Below are positions 44,701 through 53,165 of a DNA stretch of 64,000 nt, piece by piece. The DNA is from Curvibacter sp. (GTDB lineage: Bacteria; Pseudomonadota; Gammaproteobacteria; Burkholderiales; Burkholderiaceae_C): the NCBI GenBank assembly GCA_020248905.1, contig JADCGR010000003.1:42423-106422 (forward strand), in the 5' to 3' direction. A program made the position numbers and the translations under genes. Each line of letters starts with the position of its first letter. Within the stretch, counting starts at the first letter, position 1. The notes under the pieces were generated by a model. It made no database searches. It was not told where the DNA came from and saw nothing but the letters and a program-made list of their open reading frames with translations.

Positions 44701-44796
44701 CGTCACCACCGTGAGCTCGCCGGTGCGGATGTCCAGATCCAGGTTCTTGAGGTTGTGCTGGCGTGCGCCGCGGATGCGAATGGTTCCCTGGGTCAT
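38767..44796 (-). CDS. uvrA: double-length UvrA (two UvrA units in one chain)
   Basis: 2009 residues, about twice the 940 of E. coli UvrA. There are four ABC ATPase centres, with Walker A motifs near residues 37 (GPSGSGKSS), 717, 1100 and 1690 (GVSGSGKST) and four LSGGE signatures (LSGGEVQRINL, LSGGEAQRLKL, LSGGEAQRIRL, LSGGEAQRIKL). Zinc-finger cysteines occur in both halves (CPTCGGSG with CPDCDGKR; CPSCEGQG with CESCRGAR). Start ATG 44796 gives MTQGTIRIRGARQHNLKNLD; the frame extends 18 codons upstream without homology. UvrA finds DNA damage in nucleotide excision repair, normally as a homodimer. Three palindromic insertions (listed separately) are read in frame. No clear LexA site (CTGT-N8-ACAG) was found upstream. 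Confidence 0.94.
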   Translation of the reverse strand: MTQGTIRIRGARQHNLKNLDLDIRTGELTVVTGPSGSGKSSLVFDTLYAEGQRRYVETFSAYARQFLDRMDKPAVDRVEGVPPAIAIDQTNPVRSSRSTVGTMTELNDHLKLLYARAAQLFDRQTAQAVRHDTPDSIYAELQRRADAAGDPRLVLTFPVELPGNTSREEIEQWLSASGFTRVQAEREVATPAGPRTSVAPGRPKQARALSGGSEDTSVPSVGTVKVLDVVADRFRLAGTERARVVEAIEVALKRGSGRLNVYSLKPVQPELVEGPGGVSTGSGRKEEPEIWRFSTGLHCPDSDLRYADPIPSMFSFNSAVGACGVCRGFGRVIGVDYGLVIPNDKLTLRAGAIKPIQTPAWAECQDDLMRHAEAAGIPRDTAWNKLTQEQKDWVINGSPNWKGKWNQQWYGIKRFFEYLESKAYKMHIRVLLSKYRSYTPCETCHGARLKTESLLWRIGNKDDADAVLAPEKRFLPAGTPWSRAQLEALPGLCLHDLMLMPLDRLRQFFERIEKRDLSASTHAPGEAQALKLLFEEITTRLRYLCDVGIGYLTLDRQSRTLSGGEVQRINLTTALGTSLVNTLFVLDEPSIGLHPRDMHRIIEAMQRLRDAGNTLVVVEHDPAVMFAADRMIDMGPGPGERGGQIVFDGSTEDLRQADTLTGAYLGARKQIGMGFKRMVAENTPRLILEGAREHNLKNVAVDIPLGRLVCVTGVSGSGKSTLIQDVLAPALMRHFGQSTETPGAYDRLLGAEQLADVVFVDQSPIGKTARSNPVSYVGAWDAIREIYANAPLSRQRGYTAAKFSANSGDGRCPTCGGSGFEHVEMQFLSDVYLRCPDCDGKRFRPEILEITVERGTEGPSGSRRLLNVADVLDLTVSEAAALFAGDRDVIRALQPIVDVGLEYVRLGQPVPTLSGGEAQRLKLAGFLAEAAKSASSSRQTLAKKGTLFLFDEPTTGLHFDDIAKLMRALRKLLDAGHSLLVIEHNLDVMRASDWLIDLGPEGGQAGGQVVTVGTPEDVRQHPSSHTGRALREYALAMGEKQAVQEGAARLLPALVQRSAPGAQIPVDAIQIVNAREHNLKALTVNIPRGKFNVITGVSGSGKSTLAFDILFNEGQRRYLESLNAYARSIVQPAGRPEVDAVYGIPPTVAIEQRLSRGGRKSTVGTTTEVWHFLRLLYVKLGVQHCTHDGAAVAPQTAESILAQLMKQFRGQEIGLLAPLVLNRKGVYTELAGWARPRGYTHLRVDGNFLPTQGFPRIDRFKEHTIELPVASLVVDPANETALRLALSTALEYGKGVLHVLSGLEGLADVMKSGGTTAHIGTLHVYSTQRACPVCATSYAELDPRLFSYNSKHGWCPDCVGTGVKLSKEQRKLLDDSVRDDKDKGREQTFAEPEVEDVADVACPGCEGARLNTTARAVKFNGAGIAEIARLSVSDVRAWVETLQVLGRLSQRETDIARDLIPEIRSRLEFLEQVGLGYLTLDRGAPTLSGGEAQRIRLAAQLGSHLQGVCYVLDEPTIGLHARDNQILLDALHTLSERGNTLVVVEHDEDTIRRADHLIDIGPSAGKRGGRLVAQGSVSDLTQATDSQTGRYLLHAMKHPLQPRRPVACCEADSLAAGARSSKRANAASTGDGLGAAGDLRSRREEAALSPSPAHQADLQWLTVHGANLHNLQHVTAHLPLKRLVAVTGVSGSGKSTLARDVLLANVHAVVAKRATKAGRDALARGVDWSGCVGVMGFETIDRVLEVDQTPIGKTPRSCPATYIGFWDTIRKLFAETLEAKARGYAAGRFSFNTGEGRCPSCEGQGVRTIEMSFLPDVKVLCESCRGARFNPETLAVSWRGKSIGDVLQMEVDEAVEFFASMPSIAHPLQLLKDVGLGYLTLGQPSPTLSGGEAQRIKLVTELSKVRDEVGRRGQKVPHTLYVLDEPTVGLHMADVDKLIRVLHRLVDGGHSVVVIEHDLDVIAEADWIIDLGPEGGKEGGRVVAAATPEEVVRLGTHTGRALEPVLARA
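39840..39911. repeat. palindromic insertion 3 within uvrA
   Basis: Perfect 14-base inverted arms, CAGGCGATGGGCTT (39840-39853) and AAGCCCATCGCCTG (39898-39911), around a 44-base middle. Translated in frame on the minus strand at about residues 1629-1652 as TGDGLGAAGDLRSRREEAAL and onwards, in the linker before the fourth ATPase domain. Outside these arms the flanking sequence is ordinary UvrA. Confidence 0.75.
43943..44001. repeat. palindromic insertion 2 within uvrA (REP-like)
   Basis: Inverted arms of about 20 bases, TTCGGCCTGAGCCCGTCGAA and the complement of TTCGACAAGCTCAGGCTGAA, differ at about three positions and enclose a 14-base spacer. The TTCAGCCTGAGC/GTCGAA type is a widely dispersed REP-like sequence of proteobacteria. 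Read on the minus strand it gives KPVQPELVEGPGGVSTGSG at about residues 265-284 of UvrA. Confidence 0.8.
44131..44212. repeat. palindromic insertion 1 within uvrA, shared with mccA
   Basis: A 77-base unit beginning CCCCACGCTCGGCACTGACG and ending at CGGCGCTACGC, with a GCCCCCCGAG/AGGGCG hairpin core. It matches 52118-52194 inside mccA at all but three positions. Minus-strand translation at about residues 195-222 of UvrA: VAPGRPKQARALSGGSEDTS then VPSVG. It lies within the UvrB-binding insertion of the first ATPase domain. Confidence 0.85.
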
Positions 44797-44929
44797 GGCT
44801 CTGGTCTTCGGAAAAAAGACAGAGGATTCTAGGCAAGCCTCGTTACCCAAGCGTGACTGCAGGGCATCACAAAGTGGAAGGAATCACCGGCTTCGCTAAA
44901 CTGCAACCATTCCGAAAAAAGGAGGATAC

Positions 44930-46036
44930 ATGAAGCACTTCATGGCCTTTTCTGCGCTGCTGCTTGCGCTGGCCAGTGCGGCCGCCCAGGCTCAGATTCT
45001 GATTGGCCAGACAGCCGGATTCAGCGGCCCGGTGGCCGCCGGCGTCAAAGAGACGACTGATGGCGCGAGGCTCTACATCGACGCCGTGAACGCCCGGGGC
45101 GGCGTTGCCGGCCAGAAGATCGAACTTACTATCTCCCTGGATGACAGGTTTGATCCCAAGCAGGCGGCGGAGAACGCGCGTATTCTCATCGAGGAGCGTA
45201 ATGTGGCGGCGCTGTTCCTCAGCCGTGGCACACCGCACAGCGAGGCCATCATGCCGCTGCTGGACAAGCACGGCATACCGCTGATCGCGCCGTCCACCGG
45301 CGCCATGGTGTTGCACCAGCCCGTGAGGAAGCATGTGTTCAACGTTCGCGCGACCTACCAGCGCGAGGCGGAGAAAGCCATCACCCACCTGGCCACCATT
45401 GGAATGACCCGAATCGCCGTGCTGCATGTGGATGACAGTTTCGGCCTGGATGGACTGGCAGGCGCTCAGAAGGGCTTCGCGGCCGCCAAGCTGGCGCCGA
45501 TTTTGCTAGACAAGTTCGACCGCAACAAGCCGGATTTCAGCCGGATTGGTCCGGCCGTTCAACAGGCAGGTGCGCAGGCTGTGCTGTTGGTGGCGTCCGC
45601 AGCTGCTGTCCTCGACGGGATCAAGGCGCTGCGCGCAGCGGGCAGCAGTGCCCAGGTGGTGACGCTGTCGAACAACGCGTCCGCCGGTTTCGTCAAGGGC
45701 CTGGGCCAGCATGCGCGTGGGGTCATTGTGACGCAGGTATTCCCCCAGTCCATGTCTTATGGCCTGGTCAAGGAGGCCCATGATCTTGCGCGCGCCAAAG
45801 GAGGCGGCGAGGTCAGCCCGGCAATGCTCGAGGGGTTCGCGGCGGGGAAGGTGCTCGTCGAAGCGCTCCGGCGTGCCGGACCCAGGCCGAGCCGTGCGCG
45901 TATTCAGTCAGCCCTGGAGAACTTCGGAAAGTTCGACATTGGTGGCCTGGAGGTGCATTTCAGCCCCCAGGACCACACGGGCATGGACTTTGCCGACCTG
46001 TCCATCATCACGGCGGACGGCAAGTTCCGCCGCTAG
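44930..46036 (+). CDS. periplasmic ligand-binding protein of a branched-chain-amino-acid-type ABC transporter
   Basis: 368 residues. Signal peptide MKHFMAFSALLLALASAAAQ, then QAQILIGQTAGFSGPVAAGV, the Leu/Ile/Val-binding (type I periplasmic-binding) fold. Later segments are FLSRGTPHSEAIMPLLDKH, PLIAPSTGAMVLH and NVRATYQREAEKAITHL. A strong AAAAAAGGAGG ribosome site precedes the ATG. There is no permease or ATPase gene beside it, so it is an orphan binding protein or works with a remote transporter. Ligand unknown. Confidence 0.88.
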   Translation: MKHFMAFSALLLALASAAAQAQILIGQTAGFSGPVAAGVKETTDGARLYIDAVNARGGVAGQKIELTISLDDRFDPKQAAENARILIEERNVAALFLSRGTPHSEAIMPLLDKHGIPLIAPSTGAMVLHQPVRKHVFNVRATYQREAEKAITHLATIGMTRIAVLHVDDSFGLDGLAGAQKGFAAAKLAPILLDKFDRNKPDFSRIGPAVQQAGAQAVLLVASAAAVLDGIKALRAAGSSAQVVTLSNNASAGFVKGLGQHARGVIVTQVFPQSMSYGLVKEAHDLARAKGGGEVSPAMLEGFAAGKVLVEALRRAGPRPSRARIQSALENFGKFDIGGLEVHFSPQDHTGMDFADLSIITADGKFRR

Positions 46037-46070
46037 CGCGCTCCTTCCGTTCGCGGGACGGACGCGCCAT

Positions 46071-46271
46071 CTACTTCGCCGCGCTGGCGGCTTGCGCAGG
46101 GGCCGGGGCGGTTGAGGCCGGGGCTGACGTCGCGGAGGCCGGTTTGTCTGATGCGTGCGTTGCGTCGCCGCCTTGCTTTTCGCCACTCATGTCGAGCTGG
46201 TCACCGCCCTGGATGATGACGAACAAGGCCAGCGCCGCGAAGATGATGAAGCCAACGATGATTTTCCACAT
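46071..46271 (-). CDS. small membrane protein with an alanine/proline tail
   Basis: 66 residues. One membrane segment (MWKIIVGFIIFAALALFVII), then a periplasmic or cytoplasmic tail of low complexity (SATSAPASTAPAPAQAASAA). AAGGAGAAACATC before the ATG is a good ribosome site. It follows the MFS transporter gene on the same strand, beyond a terminator. Function unknown. Confidence 0.65.
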   Translation of the reverse strand: MWKIIVGFIIFAALALFVIIQGGDQLDMSGEKQGGDATHASDKPASATSAPASTAPAPAQAASAAK

Positions 46272-46291
46272 GATGTTTCTCCTTGCGTGCT

Positions 46292-46319
46292 GAAAAAAGC
46301 GGGCCCTCTGCGCAGGGCG
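46292..46319 (-). terminator. Rho-independent terminator after the MFS gene
   Basis: On the minus strand, GCCCTGCGCAGAGGGC (arms GCCCT and AGGGC, 46303-46318) is followed by CCGC and then six T (46298-46293). A second, stronger hairpin with 9-base arms CGGCCCCGG/CCGGGGCCG (46321-46342) lies between it and the MFS stop codon. Together they separate the MFS transcript from the small membrane gene. Confidence 0.75.
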
Positions 46320-46364
46320 ACGGCCCCGGCTGGCCGGGGCCGCTGTAAGCGACCCGCAGCCCGC

Positions 46365-48041
46365 TCAGTCATGGGCATAGATGTCCACGTCCTTGGTTTC
46401 CTTGATGAAGAGCAGACCGATCACGAAGGTGATAGCTGCGATCGTGATGGGATACCAGAGGCCGTAGTACATATCGCCGTTTTGAGCCACCATGGCGAAG
46501 GCGATGGTTGGCATGAGGCCGCCAAACCAGCCGTTGCCGATGTGATAGGGCAGCGACATGGAGGTGTAGCGGATGCGGGTGGGGAACATCTCGACCAGCA
46601 TGGCCGCGATCGGGCCGTAGACCATGGTCACGTAGATCACGAGGATGGTCAGAATGGCGACGATGGCTACCTTGTCCAGCTTGGCCGGATCGGCCTTGGC
46701 CGGATAGCCCGCTTCCTTGAGCGCTTCGGCCACTTCCTTGCGGAAGGCCGCGATCGCCTTGACGGTCTCGGCGTCGAACTTGCCGCCCTCCACCCTGCCC
46801 ACGGGGGCAGTGATTTCCTTCTCGCCGACGCGCACGATGGCATTTGTCGTTCCTGCCACCGGCTTGTTCTGGAAGCTCACCGACTGCTGCGCGAGGAAAC
46901 GCTCGGCGATATCGCAGGACTTGTAAAAGTCGATCTCGCGTGCCACCGGGTTGCCCTGGAAGGAACAGTTGCCCGGCGCTACGATAACCTCGACCTTGGC
47001 CTTCTGCTGGGCGGCGGCCAGATCGGGGTTGGCGGCGTTGGTCAGCGCCTGGAACAGCGGGAAGTAGGTCACGACCGCGAGCGCCAGACCCGCCAGGATG
47101 ATAGGTTTGCGACCGATCTTGTCCGACAGCGTGCCGAAGACAACGAAGAAGGGCGTGCCAATCAGCAGCGCGACGGCCACCAGGATGTTGGCCGTCGCGC
47201 CATCCACCTTCAGCACGCTGGTGAGGAAGAAGAGCGCATAGAACTGACCCGAGTACCAGACCACAGCCTGGCCAGCCACCAGGCCGAACAGGGCCAGCAG
47301 CACGATCTTGAGGTTCTTCCACTGGCCGAAGGACTCGGTGAGCGGGGCCTTGGAGGTCTTGCCCTCGGCCTTCATCTTCTGGAAGGCGGGGGATTCGTTC
47401 ATGGACAGGCGAATCCAGACCGAGATACCGAGCAGCAGGATGGAGACGATGAAGGGCACACGCCAGCCCCAGTCGGCAAACTTCTCTTCACCCAAAGCGG
47501 TGCGGGTGCCGAGGATGACCATCAGCGACAGGAACAGACCCAGCGTGGCCGTGGTCTGGATCCATGCCGTGTAGGCCCCGCGCTTGCCGTGCGGTGCGTG
47601 CTCGGCCACATAGGTGGCCGCGCCGCCGTACTCGCCGCCCAGGGCCAGACCCTGCAGCAGGCGCAGCGCAATCAGGATGACCGGCGCGGCGATGCCGATA
47701 CTGGCGTAGCTGGGCAGCAGGCCCACGACGAAGGTGGACAGGCCCATCAGCAAAATGGTGACCAGGAAGGTGTACTTGCGACCGATCATGTCGCCAAGGC
47801 GGCCAAAGAAGATGGCTCCGAAAGGACGCACGATGAAGCCTGCCGCGAAGGCCAGCAACGCGAACAGGAACGCTGCGTTGGGATCAAGGCCGCTGAAGAA
47901 CTGCTTGGCGATGATGGCCGCTAGCGAGCCGTAGAGATAGAAGTCGTACCATTCAAAAACGGTACCAAGCGAGGAAGCGAAGATGACTTTCTTCTCTTCC
48001 GCGCTCATAGGCCGACTGGCCTCAGTCGCGGTGTTAGCCAT
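46365..48041 (-). CDS. MFS transporter of the metabolite:H+ symporter type with a large loop
   Basis: 558 residues. MFS signature RPFGAIFFGRLGDMIGRKYT in loop 2-3 and GGEYGGAATYVAEHAPHGKR, as in ProP/KgtP/ShiA symporters. Twelve membrane segments are expected. An insert of about 120 residues (about 315-440, APGNCSFQGNPVAREIDFYK to FDAETVKAIAAFRKEVAEAL) lies between the tenth region (AVVTYFPLFQALT) and the next helix (VAIVAILTILVIYVTMVYGP). It contains two cysteines and a helix-rich end, and such loops occur in this subgroup. Substrate unknown; the C-terminal MVAQNGDMYYGLWYPITIAA fits the group. Confidence 0.88.
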   Translation of the reverse strand: MANTATEASRPMSAEEKKVIFASSLGTVFEWYDFYLYGSLAAIIAKQFFSGLDPNAAFLFALLAFAAGFIVRPFGAIFFGRLGDMIGRKYTFLVTILLMGLSTFVVGLLPSYASIGIAAPVILIALRLLQGLALGGEYGGAATYVAEHAPHGKRGAYTAWIQTTATLGLFLSLMVILGTRTALGEEKFADWGWRVPFIVSILLLGISVWIRLSMNESPAFQKMKAEGKTSKAPLTESFGQWKNLKIVLLALFGLVAGQAVVWYSGQFYALFFLTSVLKVDGATANILVAVALLIGTPFFVVFGTLSDKIGRKPIILAGLALAVVTYFPLFQALTNAANPDLAAAQQKAKVEVIVAPGNCSFQGNPVAREIDFYKSCDIAERFLAQQSVSFQNKPVAGTTNAIVRVGEKEITAPVGRVEGGKFDAETVKAIAAFRKEVAEALKEAGYPAKADPAKLDKVAIVAILTILVIYVTMVYGPIAAMLVEMFPTRIRYTSMSLPYHIGNGWFGGLMPTIAFAMVAQNGDMYYGLWYPITIAAITFVIGLLFIKETKDVDIYAHD

Positions 48042-48217
48042 GGTGGGTCTCCTGAGTGGTTGGTCCCCGGCTCGGGAACTGGAGACGATTCTTCAAGAGC
48101 GCACTGACCTCGCTCTGACGCGAAACCAACCATGGCTGACTTGAAGCTGAGCGCTACCTGACCAGACGCCAGGCACTGCGGCACCTCACGGCCGAGGTGC
48201 TGGCCACTAAGCTTGGC

Positions 48218-48844
48218 TCAGCGCGAGGGCATGGCTGTCTGCGCGTGCCAGCCCGGTCCATCGAACCAGGCATCGCCTTCAAGATAGCGACGCAGCATGG
48301 GCAGGCTGTCCGCACCCCAGAAGAGGCGACCGTCCACCACATAGCTCGGCACGCCAAAGGCGCCCGAGGCGATGGCCTCGTCGGTATTGGCACGCAGGCG
48401 CGTCTTCACCCGCTCGTCATCTGGCATCAGTGGTGGTGCCAGCTGCTCGCGCAGGGCCGCGAGACGATCGGGGTCGTTGGCATCAAAGCCGCCGTGCCAG
48501 ACATGGCGCAGCAGCCTTTCGCAGACATAGCGATTGGGATCACCACCGTTCGCACAGGCGATGGCCAGGCGCAGCAGGGGCAAAGGGTTGAAGGGATGCA
48601 CGGCCGGCATCTCCAGCTTCACGCCCTGCATATGGCCCAGCCATGTCACGTGGCGGTAGGTCCAGTCGCGCTTGGCCGGCACTTCGGCTGGTCCGAGCAG
48701 CTGGTGGTGCCGCAGCATTGCACCCAGCAGCACCGGGCGATAGCGGACTGAATAACTCAGCCCCATAAGGGCCTCAGGCAGTTGCTCAAAGGCCAGCTGG
48801 CTGTACGGCGAGATGAAGTCGAGGTAGAAGATGATCTGCTTCAC
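48218..48844 (-). CDS. 2-hydroxychromene-2-carboxylate isomerase-like (DsbA/GST-kappa fold)
   Basis: 208 residues from GTG 48844, which overlaps the previous stop (GTGA). MKQIIFYLDFISPYSQLAFE is the characteristic start, with S in DFISPYS at the glutathione site. Later FGVPSYVVDGRLFWGADSLP and RRYLEGD fit the family. It isomerises glutathione-linked ring-cleavage products in naphthalene-type pathways; here it is last in the leucine/biotin block, so its true substrate is uncertain. Confidence 0.85.
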   Translation of the reverse strand: MKQIIFYLDFISPYSQLAFEQLPEALMGLSYSVRYRPVLLGAMLRHHQLLGPAEVPAKRDWTYRHVTWLGHMQGVKLEMPAVHPFNPLPLLRLAIACANGGDPNRYVCERLLRHVWHGGFDANDPDRLAALREQLAPPLMPDDERVKTRLRANTDEAIASGAFGVPSYVVDGRLFWGADSLPMLRRYLEGDAWFDGPGWHAQTAMPSR

Positions 48845-49080
48845 GCGCGGTCTCCTTGGCTAGATGCTGCCGCGCGCAGAGCGCGTTGTTCGATGCGCGC
48901 CCAGACCGCACGCTTGCCCTCGTCGTCCAGCCTCGACCAGGCGCCCACCTCGTCGAGCGTACGCAGGCAGCCTTCGCACAGGCCGTTCGAAGCTGCGATG
49001 CGGCAGACCGAGATGCAGGGCGAGGGCAAGTCCCGCGCCTTTTGCTGCGCACGCACCGCCTGCCGGGCCAGCCACTCCAT
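48841..49080 (-). CDS. DUF1289 zinc-ribbon-like protein
   Basis: 79 residues from ATG 49080. The family pattern SPCISVCRIAASNGLCEGCL then RTLDEVGAWSRLDDEGKRAV has four cysteines, likely a small metal-binding or redox site. Ten bases after the mvaB stop and overlapping the isomerase start, so part of the operon. Function unknown. Confidence 0.85.
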   Translation of the reverse strand: MEWLARQAVRAQQKARDLPSPCISVCRIAASNGLCEGCLRTLDEVGAWSRLDDEGKRAVWARIEQRALRAAASSQGDRA

Positions 49081-49090
49081 GGTGTTCGCC

Positions 49091-49996
49091 TCAGCCCCGC
49101 TTGTTGAGGATGGCCGTGGCCACACGCGAGTTCGGTTTGCGCCCGAGCGCCGCGCTGATAAAGACGCCGGCATCGACCAGCAGCTCCAGGTCCACACCGG
49201 TCTCGATGCCCAGGCCCTGCAGCAGATAGACCAGATCTTCGGTGGCGACGTTACCCGTCGCGCCCCTGGCGTAAGGGCAGCCGCCCAGGCCGGCCACCGA
49301 GGACTGAAAGTTCCACACACCCATCTCCAGTGCCGCATAGGTGTTGGACAGCGCCTGGCCATAGGTGTCGTGGAAGTGTCCCGAGATGTCGTCAATGTCA
49401 AAGTGCGTCAGCGTCGCCTCGATGGCGCGTTGCACCTTTCGGGGCGTACCCGTGCCGATGGTGTCGGCCACGTCCACGCGCTGCACGCCAATGCCCTTCA
49501 TCAGCCGCGCAAGCATGGCCACGCGCTCGGGCGAGACCTCACCTTCGTAGGGGCAGCCCACGGTGCAGCTCATGGCGCCGCGCACGCCAATGCCTGCGGC
49601 GAGTGCGGCTTCGACCACCGGGGCAAAGCGTTCGATGCTCTCGGCGATGGAGCAGTTGATGTTCTTCTGGCTGAAGGCCTCGCTGGCTGCGCCAAAGACC
49701 ACGATCTCGTCGGGGCGCGACCGCGCCGCCGCCTCCCAGCCCTTGAGATTGGGCACCAGCACCGAATAGCGCACGCCCGGCTGGCGCGTGATGCCCGCCA
49801 TGACCTCCGCGTTGTCGGCCATCTGCGGCACCCACCTGGGGCTGACAAAGCTCGTGACCTCGATCTCCTTCAGGCCCGCCCCCTGCAGGCGCTGCACGAG
49901 CTCGATCTTTACCGCCGCCGGGACGGGCTGCTTTTCGTTCTGCAGGCCGTCGCGGGGGCCGACGTCGATCAGCTGGACACGTGATGGAAGTTTCAT
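49091..49996 (-). CDS. mvaB: hydroxymethylglutaryl-CoA lyase
   Basis: 301 residues, standard length. DVGPRDGLQNEKQPVPAAVK carries the catalytic R and D. SCTVGCPYEGEVSPERV and the signature GLGGCPYARGATGNVATEDL include the catalytic cysteine near residue 266. It cleaves HMG-CoA to acetyl-CoA and acetoacetate, the last step of leucine breakdown. It follows ghrA with a 1-base gap and serves the same pathway as mccA/mccB upstream. Confidence 0.95.
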   Translation of the reverse strand: MKLPSRVQLIDVGPRDGLQNEKQPVPAAVKIELVQRLQGAGLKEIEVTSFVSPRWVPQMADNAEVMAGITRQPGVRYSVLVPNLKGWEAAARSRPDEIVVFGAASEAFSQKNINCSIAESIERFAPVVEAALAAGIGVRGAMSCTVGCPYEGEVSPERVAMLARLMKGIGVQRVDVADTIGTGTPRKVQRAIEATLTHFDIDDISGHFHDTYGQALSNTYAALEMGVWNFQSSVAGLGGCPYARGATGNVATEDLVYLLQGLGIETGVDLELLVDAGVFISAALGRKPNSRVATAILNKRG

Positions 49997-49997
49997 G

Positions 49998-50918
49998 TCA
50001 ATAGCCCTTGCTGGGGTCGACGATACCCGCGATCGGCAGATCCTGCTCCAGGCGCTGTATCTTGCCCGCGATCTGGGTCACGCTTTCGTCGCGCAGCGTC
50101 CGCGCGGCGGTGTGCGGGGTAACGGTGATCCTTGGATGGCGCCAGAACGGGTGGCTGGTCGGCGGCGGTTCCTGCTGAAACACATCCAGCGCAGCGCCGG
50201 CCAGCTGGCCGCTGTCGATCAAGGGGATCAAGTCCTCCTCGACCAGATGGCCGCCGCGCGCGACGTTGATCAGGTAGCCGCCGGGGCGCAGCCGCGAGAG
50301 GGTGCGGCGGTTCAGGATGCCGCGCGTCTCATCGGTGAGCGGCAGCAGGCAGACCAGGACCCGGGTCTCGGCGAGGAAGGCGTCAAACTCTTGCACACCG
50401 GCATGACAGCGCACGCCCTCGACCTGCCGGGGGCTGCGGCTCCAGCCCATAACGGGAAACTCAAACTGCTGGACCGCACGCGCCACGCGCTGACCCAGCA
50501 CGCCCAGGCCCATGATGCCCACAGGGAAGTCCGCGCGCAGGCGCGGCTTGCGAAAGGACCACTGGCCCGCAGCCATATCGGCCTCGTAGCCATCGAACTC
50601 GCGGAAATGACGAATCAATGCCTGCAGCACGTACTCCGCCATCTGCACCGACATGCCCGCATCGTCCAGCCGCACGATCTTCGTGGCCGGCGCAATACGC
50701 AGCTGCGTGAGCGCATCGACCCCTGCGCCAAGGTTGAACAGGGCCTTGAGCTGCGGCTGCTCGTCCAGAAAGGCTTGCGGTGGCGCCCAGACCATGGCGT
50801 AGTCGCCGGGCGGCGCACCGGGCGACCAGACCTCCACGCTGGCCTGCGGCAACGCTGCCCGCAGTGCGGCCAGCCAGGGCTCGGGCTTGAAATCGGCGCC
50901 GCAGAAATAGATCTTCAT
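49998..50918 (-). CDS. ghrA: D-2-hydroxyacid dehydrogenase (glyoxylate/hydroxypyruvate reductase A type)
   Basis: 306 residues from ATG 50918 (MKIYFCGADFKPEPWLAALR). NAD(P)-binding GIMGLGVLGQRVARAVQQFE, LVCLLPLTDETRGILNRRTL, INVARGGHLVEEDLIPLIDS with catalytic arginine, then DVFQQEPPPTSHPFWRHPRI and TVTPHTAA with the catalytic histidine. Substrate choice is inferred. It lies between mccA and mvaB on the same strand, and its link to the carboxylase pathway is not obvious. Confidence 0.85.
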   Translation of the reverse strand: MKIYFCGADFKPEPWLAALRAALPQASVEVWSPGAPPGDYAMVWAPPQAFLDEQPQLKALFNLGAGVDALTQLRIAPATKIVRLDDAGMSVQMAEYVLQALIRHFREFDGYEADMAAGQWSFRKPRLRADFPVGIMGLGVLGQRVARAVQQFEFPVMGWSRSPRQVEGVRCHAGVQEFDAFLAETRVLVCLLPLTDETRGILNRRTLSRLRPGGYLINVARGGHLVEEDLIPLIDSGQLAGAALDVFQQEPPPTSHPFWRHPRITVTPHTAARTLRDESVTQIAGKIQRLEQDLPIAGIVDPSKGY

Positions 50919-50953
50919 GACGCAAGCATAGGGAGACGAGCGAGCCGCAACGA

Positions 50954-53036
<2,083 letters not shown>

Positions 53037-53044
<8 letters not shown>

Positions 53045-53165
53045 ACGCCACCTCCATCGCGGTGCAATCGCCTGCGTGCGCTGCGCGCACCACGCCATTT
53101 AGCTTCGCTGCTGCGCGGCTTCGCCGCTGGTCACCACGGCTCGCAATCAGGATCTTCTTAAACAT
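53037..53165 (-). other. 42-codon frame between bioD and mccA that repeats the mccA start
   Basis: Starts MFKKILIASRGDQRRSRAAA at 53165, inside the bioD stop (GATGTTTAA), and ends at 53037 within the mccA start (TATGTTTAA). The first 35 bases match the mccA start at 53044 with about five differences, so MFKKILIASRGD mirrors MFKKILIANRGE. Both junctions use the same overlap of ATG with a TAA. It may be a scar of a recombination or a true coupling frame that lets ribosomes pass from bioD to mccA. Confidence 0.4.

Noticed and set aside
44797..44929. LexA box between uvrA and the binding-protein gene
   Set aside because: No CTGT-N8-ACAG pattern on either strand.
48181..48200. Hairpin GCACCTC/GAGGTGC after the isomerase gene as terminator
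   Set aside because: No U-tract follows on the minus strand; evidence too weak.
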